From contig VXAI01000117.1 in assembly GCA_013399305.1 (NCBI GenBank), forward strand, positions 2,554,755 to 2,618,754: a DNA stretch of 64,000 nt. Direction: 5' to 3'. The notes below the pieces were generated by a model. The model was given only the letters and a program-made list of their open reading frames with translations, did no database searches and was not told the DNA's origin. The translations under genes were made by a program, and so were the position numbers. The first letter of the stretch is position 1, and each line of letters starts with the position of its first letter. Below are positions 36,166 to 49,066 of the stretch, one piece after another. This stretch comes from Rostratula benghalensis (taxonomy: Eukaryota; Chordata; Aves; Charadriiformes; Rostratulidae).

Positions 36166-36645
36166 ATCACAGAATAACAGGGGTTGGAAGGGACATCTGT
36201 AGATCATCTAGTCCAATGCCCCCACCAAGCAGGTTAACTAAGATTAACCAAGCAGGTTAATCTAGAGCAGGTTGAACAGGAACACATCCAGGCTTGTTTT
36301 GAATACCTCCAGAGCTGGAGATTCCACAGCCTCTCTGTTGTTCCAGTGCTCTGTCACCCTCAAATAACAGAAGTTTTTCCTCATGTTGACATGGAATTTT
36401 CTGTGTTCCAGTTTGTGTCTTTGCCCCTTGTCCTGTTGCTGGTTTCTACTGAAAAGAGTCTGTTCCCATCCTCTTGACACCTGCCCTTTAGATCCCCTCC
36501 CAGTCGTTTCTTCTCCAGGCTAAACAGACCCAGGTTCCTCAACCTTTCCTCACAAAAGATATGTTCCAGTTCACTGATCATCTTCAAAGACCTCCACTGG
36601 ACTCTGTCTAGTAGTTCCTTGTCTCATTGATCTCTGAGGTAGCAT
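36166..36645 (-). mobile_element. CR1 LINE 3' part, minus orientation
   Basis: Starts tcacagaataacaggggttg (reversed 3' end), includes gatcatctagtccaatgccc, and runs through the reversed ORF2 C-terminus (agaagtttttcctcatgttg, gtttcttctccaggctaaac, tgtctagtagttccttgtc). It contains a local tandem duplication of ccaagcaggttaa near 36223-36262. Confidence 0.92.
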
Positions 36646-39600
36646 CCCTCCATGTCTTCCATTCCTATTGTCTGACTGTCTTGGGCTTGATTTTTCCAAC
36701 AACACTGTCTCTTCTTAAAGGGCAGACAACTGAAATGCCATCAAACCAATTGTTTGTACGAGACCACGTAACATAGTGGCACAAGAAATTGTGTGTTGCA
36801 TCCTGTCCTGGGATAAAATCTTCCAAATTGGACCACCCTTTTCTTTTTTTGTTGCTCTCCATCTCTATTGTGGGAAGTACAACTCGTAGTAGCAGTTTCA
36901 CTTGTCTGGAGCAAAGGGATCATTCCTTTCACAGAGAGGATCCATTTGTTACTTGACCTCTTCTTTGTTACGAGGTTCACCCTGTGTATTGCACAGAATG
37001 TTGTCTCTTTTCAGTTGGGCTTCTCTTGCTCTCTCTTAATTGAGCTACATTTTTTTCCTAAGTATTAATTTATTTATAAGCGAGCTTATTATAATAATGC
37101 TTAAAGCTGTAATCACAAGAGGCCAGGGAAGGAGAGTGGCTCTTCCTTCTCCCAGGAGAGAGAAAATTTGCTAATGTGCTCTGAGGGAATGACAGATGAT
37201 TTCTCTCTCAGGTTACATACGCTCTAAATCCTCTTCACCAGTTCTCTCCAGCAATGGGGAGACAGATGCTACTGTAACAGCACAGAACTTGTGCAAATCC
37301 CTTACAAGGACCTTTTATTACTGCTATGAGAAAAACCAAGTGTTTTGCTTAGCCTTTCATCCTATTTATAGAGAGGTTTACCTTTCTGAAGGACATATTT
37401 GATTCCCTTAGATGGCTTTGGCTAGTTTTCTGTTGTTAACATTTTTTTTTTCTATTCCTTCTTCTTTTAGTATGTCATGGAGGATGAAGGTGGGAGAAAG
37501 CAAGCGTCTGTTTCTCTGAGCTGTTGTGTTGGAATTTGTTAACCTGACATTTTGTGTGCCGTGATGTGCCCAATTCCCTTTCTATCTGTTTCTAGTAGCC
37601 ATGGGGATACAGACAGCAGAAATCGCACTTCTTACACACACTTTCTTTCCTGAAAAAAAAGCTGGTGAAAATGATAGACAAATTATTTTGGAAACAAATC
37701 TTTGATGTGTCCTCAGAGTAAATGCCATGAAGCCTTTGGCGAGGAAGTTTGTTTCACCAGTTTACTGTAACCTGGTTTGCAAGAATTGCTTTTACATCCA
37801 GAGAGCTGTAATGTCAACTCGGTTGTCTTTTTAGGACCTGAGCCATCTTCCATAGTTGTCATTGGGACTCTTTCTGGTGTTTCCAACAGAGATTTCACCA
37901 GGCTCCTCTTCTAGAGCTTTTTACAGAAATTGCAAAGACATAGGGATCAATTACTTAGTAGAGTGAAGCCCAGTCTCTTAGGAATTTGATTGACACTGTC
38001 AATCTATGTGGGTACTGATCTCTTCTTAGACATCAGTGACTTCTGAGAACTGATGGTTTACATTGCAATTACTTCATCACAGGTGAAAAAACCCTGTATC
38101 TTATGCCATTTCCTCTTAAGCACCCGTATTTTTTAAATTTTTTTTTTTAAAGAAAGAGTGCATACCAAGTTGTCCCTTTTTATGTTTTGTTTTGTCTTGT
38201 CTGGTTTTTTTGTTTGTTTGTTTTCTGTGTCATCATCATTGTCCCTATTCTGAGATAGAAGTACCATAGAAGTTCATAGTTCTGGAATAATCTGGATTAT
38301 CATATATTGTCATAAAAAAATGACAAATTTTTGGTGTTGATATGCAAATTATTTAAGGCACTGTATTTTACTACTCACTAAGAGCAGGAGGTCTCTCTGT
38401 TCTGATAATTATTTATGAGTGTTAGTGAGAGAAGCAAACAAGGGACTGGTTGATTGTGTGAGTACAAAGACTGGGGAACAGAAGTGTGTGTGTGTGAGAA
38501 AAATCGATATGTTGATAAATACCTTTTGACCACATGTGTGTCAGTTGGAATGGGTGTCCCAAGCATGCATGCAACCTTAACCTAAGTGTCTGTGTTCACA
38601 TACTTCCTCCAGGTATGATATACACGCTTGCAGAGGAAAGCACATACCTGTGTGTGAATTTATGCACATGTGTGCATGCCAACACCTGCTATAGAGTTAA
38701 ATGACAACTTGTTTCAATAGTTGAAATCGTGCTCTTACAAAATCAGGGAAATTGAGGTGATTCTGAAAAATGTGTGACAGCTTGGAGAAACCTTTAGAGA
38801 AAAGCACGTTTCTCCTACCTCTTGGTGAGCAGAATATTTGGAGTCTTCTGTTCCGCCTCCCATATCAGAAGTGCATCTGATACACTGTACAGGGATTTGA
38901 AAGTTTAATTTAGCTTAACTCTTGGCTGCAATCAACTGCTGATAAATTTAGTTGGGGGATTAGGGAGCCTTAAAGACTAATAGCTCCTTAAAAGGAGACT
39001 GAAGATGAGACAGCAAAACAAAACCATCTCCTAAAGTTTTCCTTAGAATGGTAGTACACCATACAGTCATAGTTGATAGAAATAAATAGGTTGCTTTCTC
39101 TTGAGAAGGGATTTTTGTAGGTATAGACATTCAGAGGAAGAAAACCAAATGTGTAAGTATTTTCAAGAGTTGATCCCTTTACAAAGTGAAGGAAAGGATA
39201 TCCCAATTGGAAGTGATAGCATATAGCAAATAACCTTGTCCTGTAGTTCTAGATAGTTTGCTAGGCCCTAAAAAAATAGCTATTGTTATCTCCTTTTCTC
39301 CATTACATCTTTTTTTTTTTAATTTTAGTTTTTATAGACTGGCATGTTTAGATAAAATCTTTGCACTTTTGTGGCAGCATTAATTCAAGTGTGAATTCTT
39401 ACGTGTGGCTACCACATCTTATTAACACTGTGGGTAGTAAAGTAGCTGTGTTGACTGCTACTTCATACATACATCTAAAAATGGAGGCTGAAACCAAATC
39501 AACACAAGAAAACTCAGTCAGATATTTATTTGGAGAATAGACTTATTAGAAGCATCTAGGAAAAGAAACTTCCAGTAATCTTTCTCACTTGTTTTTATGC

Positions 39601-41519
39601 TGCATCAAATTTTTAAAATCCAGTTGTCTTTTAGGCCTTTCATAAATATCATACTTATATGTCTCATAGCAAGAAACAATTCTTGTGCCAAAGACTCCGT
39701 GATCTTGCACAGCCTTCTGCTTTATGCTTAACTTTTAAACTATGAATAGTCCCTCTGAAGCCAGATTTGGAGCCTAAATGAGAATCCAGTAACTATTTCT
39801 TGCCTTTGTTGTTTTTTTCCTTCTTCAGGCTGCCTTCTGATGTCCCACAGTTATATTTTAAGTTTTTCTATTGCCCAAGGGTCCAAGAAAGCAGTTATGT
39901 GAGAAAAGGTTAAAAAGAGAAAAGTATTTGAATAATTATTATTCAAATTAAGATGGAGTAATCATTTGATAAAATTTAAATCTACTTAAAATGAAATGTC
40001 CTTTCACAGTGCTTAATTATCTTGTGGGTTTAGCAGCTGGATGGCTATTATTTCAGCAAAGAGTTTATTGAGATTTGAAGAAGGATTATAAGTAAAAGTA
40101 GACTATCTGTTCTTAGTTGAGCTAAATCTGGTACTCTTTGAAAGCCTAAGACAATCATCAGTAGGAGTAAAATTGTGAACTATGTTGTCAAGGCAAGCAA
40201 GTATGCTCTGTATTCATTTATTTGCTCTGCAACATATAGAATTAAGCACTAATGGAAAGCAAGTATTCAGATTATACAGGTCTGTTCTAAACCAAAATAT
40301 GGATTCAGGAGTGAGAGAAACTAACAATTTTTCTAGTATAAAAATTTCTGATGTTCATAAACTCTTTGTATACTTACACCATGGTATATGTGGACTGGTA
40401 AGCATACAAGAACAGTGACTTTTCTGGAACTGAGCGCAAGATTACACTGAATATTCAAATTATGTCTCTAAAATACTAGTTGAATTTATGTAGTTATGTG
40501 TTGAAAGTGTTATCTTCCATGATTCCTGTTCTCCGATCCAGATATTTGTAAAACTCTGCAGCCTTTCTGATTGCCCACTAGTTAATAGTTTTAAGAATCC
40601 AATTTCAAGTTGTGTAAATTCTTCTTCATTCTTTTTTTTAGTCAGAGGTACAGCCGGGCACACTGAGTTTCTATAACTAATCTATTTCTTACAGTAAGAC
40701 TCTTGGTGTCTAAAGGTCACAGCACTTATAAGAATAAAGAGACTGAAGGTAATGTCAGCCAAGCTATTAAGGCAAAAGAAAACCTGAAGAACTACACGTA
40801 TTGATAATAAAATTAGTGCATGTCTAGTGCTTATGTGGTGCATAAATTTAGTCTTTCTACTCATTTTCATGGTAGCCATATTCTCCTCCTCCCTCCATTT
40901 CAGGCACTGAATACTTGATGTGTCAGGCATCATTGGAGGAAGGCAACTTTAGGCATTAGGCTCTCTTCTTTATTTTACAAGGATCATTAATGCAGACCAG
41001 GCTTTCCCTGGGATTACCAGGTCAGTTTATGGGCTTCTTGGTAATTCCAAAGCTTCCTCACACACTTGATACACCTGCTGACAAGAGAGAGCTGACAAAG
41101 CAGGGGTGGGCCCAAAGCCAAATAATTAGCTGCTCTTTAGGGAAGGTGCCGTGAAGAATTCTTTTCCAACTCAGGACCAGAGATTCAAGATTAGAAGAAT
41201 AAAGGGTAAGAAAAAGACAGAAAAAAGAGGTGACAAGGAAAGTAGGTAGGGAGGAAGATGGGTGAGGAGAGAGAATGAGTGCCACAAAGGGAAAATAGCG
41301 TGGAAGGAAAAGTTTGTGTTCAAAGAGAAAAGAGTTTGCAGATCCATGAGATAGGTAGCATCAGCAAGGCACAGAGGGTAGTATAAGCAAGGCACAGAGG
41401 TCAGCTGATTGCTTCTTACTGACAATCCAATCTGAGAATATCCTTCAATATAATTTGCTATGAAATTATTAAAGTTGATGTTTTTAGAAGTCTTGTTTTC
41501 GGGAGAACTTGTATTGTCT

Positions 41520-41554
<35 letters not shown>

Positions 41555-41719
41555 CAGGAGATTTAATTTTATAGCACTGTACCATTGACTTTCTGAAATG
41601 TTCACAGTTGCCAAATGCCTGTGAGATTTTAATTTGTGTCAAGCTGACTGTCTTGGATAAGGTGACCAGTAACTCCAATTGAGATGTTGGTTTGCTGAAG
41701 GTAGTATCTGGTATCTGAA
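36646..41719. other. Intergenic region with no gene recognised
   Basis: AT-rich with short T runs and a (GT)n near 38484. A 29-base T run lies at 41523-41551, and a near-tandem pair of gcaaggcacagagg lies at about 41365-41403. Confidence 0.55.
41523..41551. repeat. Poly-T tract (29 T)
   Basis: Homopolymer. It could be the reverse poly(A) tail of an old retrocopy, but no coding remnant was recognised beside it. Confidence 0.95.
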
Positions 41720-42115
41720 CATAGAATAAATAAAGTTAGAAGGGGCCACTGGACATCATGTATGCAACGCTTTGCTGAGACCTGGGCTAGTATACGAGAT
41801 TGACTAGGCAAGCTTGATCTAAGTTTGTATATCTCCCCAGATGGAGATCCCATAGCCTTTCTGGGCCTTTGTTCCAGTGTCATGTTTGATTTTTTTTCTT
41901 ATGTCCAATGATATTTTTCCCTTGTTGCAACTTGTGATTCTTGTCCCCAGCTTTATTTGTCCTCGGTTGAACTTTATTCAGGTTTTCAATATTTCCTTTC
42001 TTTTGGAGGATCCAAACCTGGTGATAGTATTCCGGATACAGCCTTATAAGCATTACGTAGAGGAGACAAATAATTTCATTTGACCTACTAGCTACTGTTT
42101 TGTTAATTCAAAGTA
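41720..42115 (-). mobile_element. Older CR1 LINE, minus orientation
   Basis: Reversed tail aagttagaaggggccactgg, then atggagatcccatagccttt, gttgcaacttgtgattcttg and gtattccggatacagcctta in the order expected for an older CR1 subfamily. It reaches into the ORF2 domain near gacctactagctactg. Confidence 0.8.
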
Positions 42116-42135
42116 AAAAAGAAAAAAAAAAGGTG

Positions 42136-42153
42136 CATATATATATATATATA
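42136..42153. repeat. (AT)n microsatellite
   Basis: Short AT dinucleotide run beside the right end of the CR1. Confidence 0.85.
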
Positions 42154-45100
42154 AATAAAGGAGATAAACAATGAAAATATATGAAAGAAAAGGAAAAAGC
42201 AAGGATTCGAGCAAAGCTTGATCAGGAAAATTGCAAGTATTTTGGATCTAAAAGCGCAGTTGCACTAGGCACACATGGTATCAGGCACTGGAAAAAAGGC
42301 TCTGATCTACTAGCTTTTATAATGGAGAGGTCTTGGCAAGGAATAGTGCCACCTCAGGACACCTGCAGATTTTTATGTGCCAACAGAATCCGAGGCAGTT
42401 CCCATGAGGGCAAGGGTAAGATTCTTATTCGTCTGTTTTCCCTTCCTCTCTCCTAATGTAAGTCATCTTGGCCTATCTAAGAGATATAATTTATGGCCAG
42501 CCTGCTGGCTGGTCAGCTTCACGTTTCTCATAAATTAGACAGCAAGACACATGTGGGTCAAGTTGGGAAATGCAATGCATGTCTTTAGAGGAGGGATGGA
42601 TTCTTCCCAGTCCTTCTTTACATTTGATTGTTTCTATGAATCCCTGTTTTTTCCTTTTTCCTTTTCCTTTTTCCCCCCTTTATTTTTTTCCTTTCTACTT
42701 TTTGTCAACTGTGCCATGTCCTTGTTTTTCTTCTCCTTTTCTGCCTTTTCTCCAGTTAAGCATGTCGATGGTTGTACCATATCAATATAGGAACTTACCT
42801 GACTCTTATGCCTAATCTCTTGCTTATCCCACACCCCAGATACTTAATAAAGAACTGTGTTCCTCTTCCCACTCTTTCCTCCCTTGTTCTGTCTACATAG
42901 CAACATATTTCATGATGAGAGGAACTGCAAAGAAAGTTCTCTAGATGTCACAGCTCATGATGTTCCGGTGTTGCAGCTGAGCAGCAGTAAAAATCCTAAC
43001 TCTTTTCAAACTCTCAAGAAGGATTGTACTGAGTCTCAGAAATGTCTGTGGGCTATAACAGCACTTGCTGTACAGCAAGGCCTGATATCTGTTATTTTTA
43101 AGACCTGATCTGTACTTAATTCTGCTAGTCAACGTAATTATACTAGAAAAAGCATTAGTGAGGAGGATGCCGTAACATGCAAAGAAGTCTTTAGGCAGTG
43201 CAGTTTAGTTTGTTCTGTTATGAAGGGTTTGCACTAAGAGAAGTTATTGACATTCTTTTTTTTTTTTTTTTCTTTTCTTTTTTGCCGGTAGTTCCCTTCC
43301 TGTCTAGTGGTTGATATAATCCAGAGAAAGAAAAGCTAGAGTTTGGAGAAGGCAGTGGTAAGGTGTGTTTCTCTTTCTGGAATTATCAGCACCAGGGTAG
43401 AAGTACGTAGTATCAAAAATGGATCTAATTCAATATTTTCTCTACTGTGGAAAGTGATGATTCCACTGAAAGGCTTCAGCAAAAATTGGTCCAATTATCT
43501 GGAAGTAAAAAGGAGTGCCTGACACAAAGGCTTTTCTATTCTGTTAATAGAGATACGTCCAGTTCAATCCTCTTTTGAGTATGATCAGGCTGGATTCTGC
43601 AGGTCACTTGTCCATTCTCATTTTAATAGAATATATTGTGATGCAGACTGCCTGTGTGAAATACAGAGATGTTAACCAAGGTGGGGAAAATTAAATCCAT
43701 GATTATAATCTTGCAGAAATCACTTCCTATTGTGTCTCAGTGTAGTATTGAAAGAGTGTTGTGGCCAAAATCCTGTTTTAGTATTAGAGCAGCCAGAGAG
43801 AATCTAATATGGGGGAAAAAAAAAAAGAGAATAGTGACTGCCTTAATTTGACCGAGTCTTTGTAATTGCTGGCAAATTCACTGGACCAGTCTGTTGACAA
43901 CAAGGACAGGGAGAGCTGGAGATAGGTTCCTGGTAGATCCAAGAGCCAAAAAACAGCCGAACATCTTGGACAAGTTTGGAAGTTTTTTCTCGTTTGTCTC
44001 CTTTCCTTCTCCCTTCCCCCATTTCTCTGCAGCAGAAGCAGCCGTGAAGGGTGTGCGCTCTGGCAGGCTTTTGGAGGAGTCTCTGGCCTCAAATTACACA
44101 GCACGAGGACACTGCGCATAAAATTAGCAGCAGAGTTCTGTGTATTAGGCGCCAGGGAAAAATGTCACATTCAGCAGAACTCAGAGGCGAGAAGTGGAAC
44201 AGAAAGAACAGGAACGGGACATTAGTCCCCCTCTACCTTTTACTCTTTTGCAGCAGACATATCTGAAACTGTCAGAACCAGCTGGTTTGGAGCAAAGATT
44301 ATTTGGGTAGTGAATAGATATTATTGCATGTCTTAGTAACAGGGATGTTTGAGTTTTCTCCCTCTGCTCTACTGCCCTTCAATCACTTTTTTCCCCCATT
44401 ATTCTGAAAATGTCTTACTTTTTGTCTTTTCACAAGGAAATGTTTTCAAGTCTTTTCACTCATGAAGATGTCCTGTTGACATACAGTTTTCTGCTCTCCT
44501 CTGCATCCTCCTGTGGTCTGATTCCTGGTGAGAAACCCACTGTAGTGGCACTACATTAAAATTCTGCAGTAGTTTATGAAATTTGTTTGTAGTGAAATCT
44601 GGAAAACTAAACAGAAGTGCTGGTGAACAGGGAAAAAGCATTAAAGGAGGGAGAAGCAGCTATTCAAGGGCTGCATTCTTTAGATACTACCTCAGTAGCA
44701 GCCATCTCATTCAGAAAAAGCAATTACAGAAAAGTTCACGGTTTGAGAGTGTGTTTTGCCTCCTTCCTTCCATCACAAAAGTAGTCCTTGCCACAACAGT
44801 GTTAGATTGCCCCAAAGCATATGCATGAGAGAGGCTGCATTAGTATCTGTATATGGAGATGGATTGCCAACAGACATAAATGTACCCTTGCTGGAATTGT
44901 TTGGGGCTGTTCCATGTACACACCCACATTCACTGCATTGTCAGAGGGCTTTTCGTAAGGCAAAGTTATCATGCAGCAATGCTGGTTTAATGTATTCCTT
45001 CCCATTTTTTCTCCGTATTGATGTCTGTGCTGTGAGTTGAGCTGGGAAATTGATCTGTGGCTTGGAAAAAAACCCAAACAAACAAACCCAAAACATTTTT

Positions 45101-45639
45101 ACAGCTGGATCAGTTAGCTGGTGTATTTTGCAACACGGCCCTGGATGTGCCTTCCTGTGAGGCAGGAGAAAGCAAGAGTATGTGAAGACAGGGTATTTCC
45201 TAAGCTGATACTGTCAACATATAGTCATTTATTGAAATCACAGCTTCTAAGTCCCCCATTACCTCTGTTTGACTCAGATTACTGAAGCAATCCACAACCA
45301 GGATGATATATTCCCAGACTGGGTGCTGTGCTGGGGCATTTTATTTCCTTGTTCTTTTCCGTAGTAGGGCAGGCCCATGGGCTACTGCTGTTTAACGTAT
45401 GTGATAGTTTAGCAACTACATTATTTTCTAAGGGTTTGGGAATGAGTTCTAAGGCCTGGCATCAGAGCATCACTGGCACATTTCTAAAATAAGCTATTTT
45501 TATATTGTTTTCAGTTTGCACTGTAGGTGATTTTGAGTGCTGAGATTTGGGTTGCTCAGGATAACCCTTGTAGTTCCTCACTTTTCACCTGACTTTCCCA
45601 AGGAATTAGCTTCCTCTTGATCCTTTCTCCTCCTCACTC
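42154..45639. other. Intergenic region with no gene recognised
   Basis: Contains pyrimidine-rich tracts near 42650-42750 and 43255-43282. No gene was recognised. Confidence 0.6.
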
Positions 45640-45750
45640 TTGCCCATGAGAAAAGTATTACTGTCACCCCCATTTTAGAGATGGCAAAGCTGAAGCACAA
45701 GCAATTGCATAGCAGGCCAGTGGCTGAACTGAATGCGGTTAATTGAGAAG
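45640..45750 (+). mobile_element. MIR-like SINE relic
   Basis: cacccccattttagagatgg, then caaagctgaagcacaagcaa, then ccagtggctgaactgaat, follows the MIR core order (ccccattttacagatggg, aactgaggcacaga, agtggcagaac), diverged but collinear. Confidence 0.55.
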
Positions 45751-48700
45751 TCTCTTATTTAGAACCAGCTTCACGTAAGAAGGCAACCTTCTCTTTCTTG
45801 AGGTATGGGAGACACAAATTCCAGCCTTCCACCCTTGAAATGGTCAGACTGGTAGCTGGCTTGGGATCAGTTTCCTTAGTGGAACAGAAATTGATGGACT
45901 CATTCCAGAAGTTTATCTTTCAAGGAATAAAGGCTGAAGCAATAACAGACCAGTAGGTGCGGCAGCAGGTGAGATAGGTTACAACTATAAGCCGTGAGGA
46001 ATAATGACAGAACAGAACTTGGAAAATGACAGGATCTTGGTACTTATTGCCTCTATATTTGCCACTTGCCTGCCTATCTTATCTCTAACCCCCAGTTTTG
46101 TTAGGGAATATTGTCCCAATTTATGAACCATTAGAAAATGAGCCATAAACTCCCTTTAATAGGCAGAGTGGATATGTCTGCACCAGAAAATTGTGCTTCT
46201 TTGACTATATCAGTGTAGCTTAAGTAGTACAACTCCCCTAGGGTAAAGACAATTATACCAGTGTAAAAGTGCATATCCAAATATAGCTCAGTCCCAAATA
46301 TGAAGGCACCTTTATACCAGTAATAACTAGGTCCACAGTAAGGCACAGATTTATTTTCTTAAAATTAGGAACATGAGGTGAAAAAATTGGGAATATAGTT
46401 ATTTTATAATTCATGTATATTCCAAGGAGACAGATAAAACCTTCAGAGGGCGGAGTTGGCCCACTTGAGGTCTGATTTACCGGCCAGTGGTGCCTGTCTT
46501 TCTTCACTGTCTGTTCAGAGAACTTCCACTGAACAAAAGGCAGTTATCTAAAGTTTCTAAATTAAGTGAAAGGAATTTGGCCACAGGATTTCATTAAATG
46601 GATGGGGAAATTAAACGGTTAGGAACAGTGTAGGATGGTTTGAATGCAGCACTGAACAACTTTTGTCAAATTCCATCCCTATTTTGAGATCTGGGAAAGC
46701 TCAGTGATTTTTTTTTAAGTTGTGAAACAGATAAAGCAGGATTTTATTTGTCCTGAGTAACAATAACTTTGACAAATTTTTGACTCTCAAGATGATGAGG
46801 AGACTAAAACACAGAGACTTTGCTGCCACGAAGGGTCACTGCTGTTATGTACTCAAAAGTACGTTTTAAGCTTCTGTTGTAGGTAGGCATACCTCTCTCA
46901 GGAGTTCTTGGATGGAGCTATCCTGCTTCTTTGTCTGGAATGACCAGTTACCATATTTTGACATTGGTCAACATGTCAATGTTATTGGTTCCATAAAAGT
47001 CCACCTCCAGCCCACATCTGCTATTAACAGCAGCAGCAGCAAGCTCTACCCTGTATCTTTCATGCTTGCCTCTTTTATTCTGGAAGTCATATGCTATCTG
47101 GGTGAAGAAATGTTCTATTGCTGTTTCTGAGCTTCCATTTTTCCCTCTTAGCCTAGTCTTCAACTTCAGTATCCATCTGAGCTCTGCAAGAACAAAAAGC
47201 CCCATTGCTAATCAAAAAGTTACTGCTCCTCTGGTAAGACTTCCTCTAACTTTTTCAATCTTAAGTGATCCTATTATATCAGAGAAAAATGCCTGTATCT
47301 TTTAAAAAGATTTTTAAAGGAAGCACATTTCTTGTAAATGAAAAAATATTTTCCATAGAGAGGAAGATCGTAATACTGCTTGTGATAATGCTCTGCATAA
47401 GAAAAGCTGGAAAGATCTGGTTATGGCATCATGACATCAAAACCCAGAATGATACTGTTGCATGCGTATTTCCAAACCAGCTGATAATGACTAAAGAAAA
47501 ACCTGCTTTTCTGGGGTATTTTTTCCTGCAATACTTATTCCTTCTTTCCTCAAGCAATTGAGATGCAGAAACCAGGACTCAATTATAGGATTTAGTTTGA
47601 TGTTCCAAGAAAAATGCCATTAAAAAAGGGCTGCTGTTTCTTTGCTATTTGGTTCTGTAAAGCCCTTTCATGTTGAGTAGCAATTTATTCTAGAAATGAC
47701 ATGATCAAATTCCAGTCAGGCGCAGTGCGAGATGCTGACCTTTAAATTTCTTTAGTTGGTGATGGATTGTTTAGCTGTGTTTATATCAGCAGAGCATGAT
47801 CATAGTCCTCTCCTGCAAATGCCTACTAGTTACTTTTCTTCCTAAATAAGCAGTCATGAAAACTGTGTCCAGATCTACATCAAAGCAAATTTCCAAAGTT
47901 CTATTTATCTATACTCCAGTACTCATCTCCTCCCAACACAGTGTGTGACAGGGAGAGTATCTGTGCACTCAGATAATGTGGATTGAGCCATTATCTAATG
48001 CAGAATATAAAACCAATCAGCTCAGTTTCTCTCCTCTTTGTTTTTTCAAGAAGTTGAGAAATGTAGGACAACTTTAAGAACTATTTTTTAAATTTTTTTT
48101 TTCATCTGTCCTGACAGCATATACCAAAGAAAGAGTATCTTGTTACTTACTGTTGGACCAACTGCCTTCTCAGGATTTTGTAGCACTGCCTGCAAAACAG
48201 CACTGAAGATTACAGGGCAGTCATGAGTATCTTATCTAGTGTAACTTTTGCCCAAAAATTTTGCACAGCTCTAGTCCATTATTCATGAGCTATGAACACA
48301 TGACTGTGTTTGCAAATAAATATTGTGAAAGTTATGTAAAAGCATTCTGTAAAGCTGATGGTAACATAAAAGCAAAATATGTACAGGTATGTAATATTAG
48401 TGTAAAATGGAATATAGCCCCAAATAACTTTTCCCAAATCAGTGTTACGTGTTGTAGTTCATCCTAAGGCAACCACAGAAGAAAAGACACTCAACTGCTA
48501 ATGATGTGTATGCTACAGAAACAAATATTCCACACATCCTTTGAAAATAATAGGTTGAGTGAGAGTATCTATCTATTTGATGTTCACCTTCCTTGCAGCG
48601 ATTGCTAAAATGTTATTTCCCTTACAGATTAATCCAGGATGAGACCAGACATCTTTTAAGAATATTATTCTTGTTCACTTTATTCTGTCACCCAACAAAT

Positions 48701-48921
48701 TTATTCTATGTCTGGTGACCGAACATAAGTATGCAGCACATTTTTAAACACCCAGTGCACCAGAGAGAAGTCATTATTCTAGAATGTACAGACATGCACA
48801 GGCTAGAATGACAGAGTAGCTGCTGCCCTAGTAGACATGGTCATCAGAATTGGTTCAGCTGAGTATTTTTCTCCTTTCCTTTGATATACCTTTTATTAGC
48901 GTTTCACCATCTTTAGTGATT
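45751..48921. other. Intergenic region with an unassigned repeat-like stretch
   Basis: About 46130-46360 has the look of an old dispersed repeat (ttataccagtaataact, attataccagtgtaaaag), but I cannot name the family. A short (CAG)n lies near 47028-47040. Confidence 0.4.
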
Positions 48922-49066
48922 TCATAGAATCATAGAATGGTTTTGGTTGGATGGGACCTTAAAGATCATCTAGTGTCACCTTCCTTGCCATTGGCAGGGA
49001 CACCTCCCACTAGACCAGGTTACTCAAAGCCCCATCCAACTTGGCCTTAAATACTTCCAGGAACTA
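48922..49066 (-). mobile_element. CR1 LINE 3' tip, minus orientation
   Basis: Starts with the CR1 terminal repeat tcatagaatcatagaatgg, then ttggttggatgggaccttaa, tggcagggacacctcccact and caaagccccatccaacttgg. Only about 145 bp of the 3' end is present. Confidence 0.95.
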
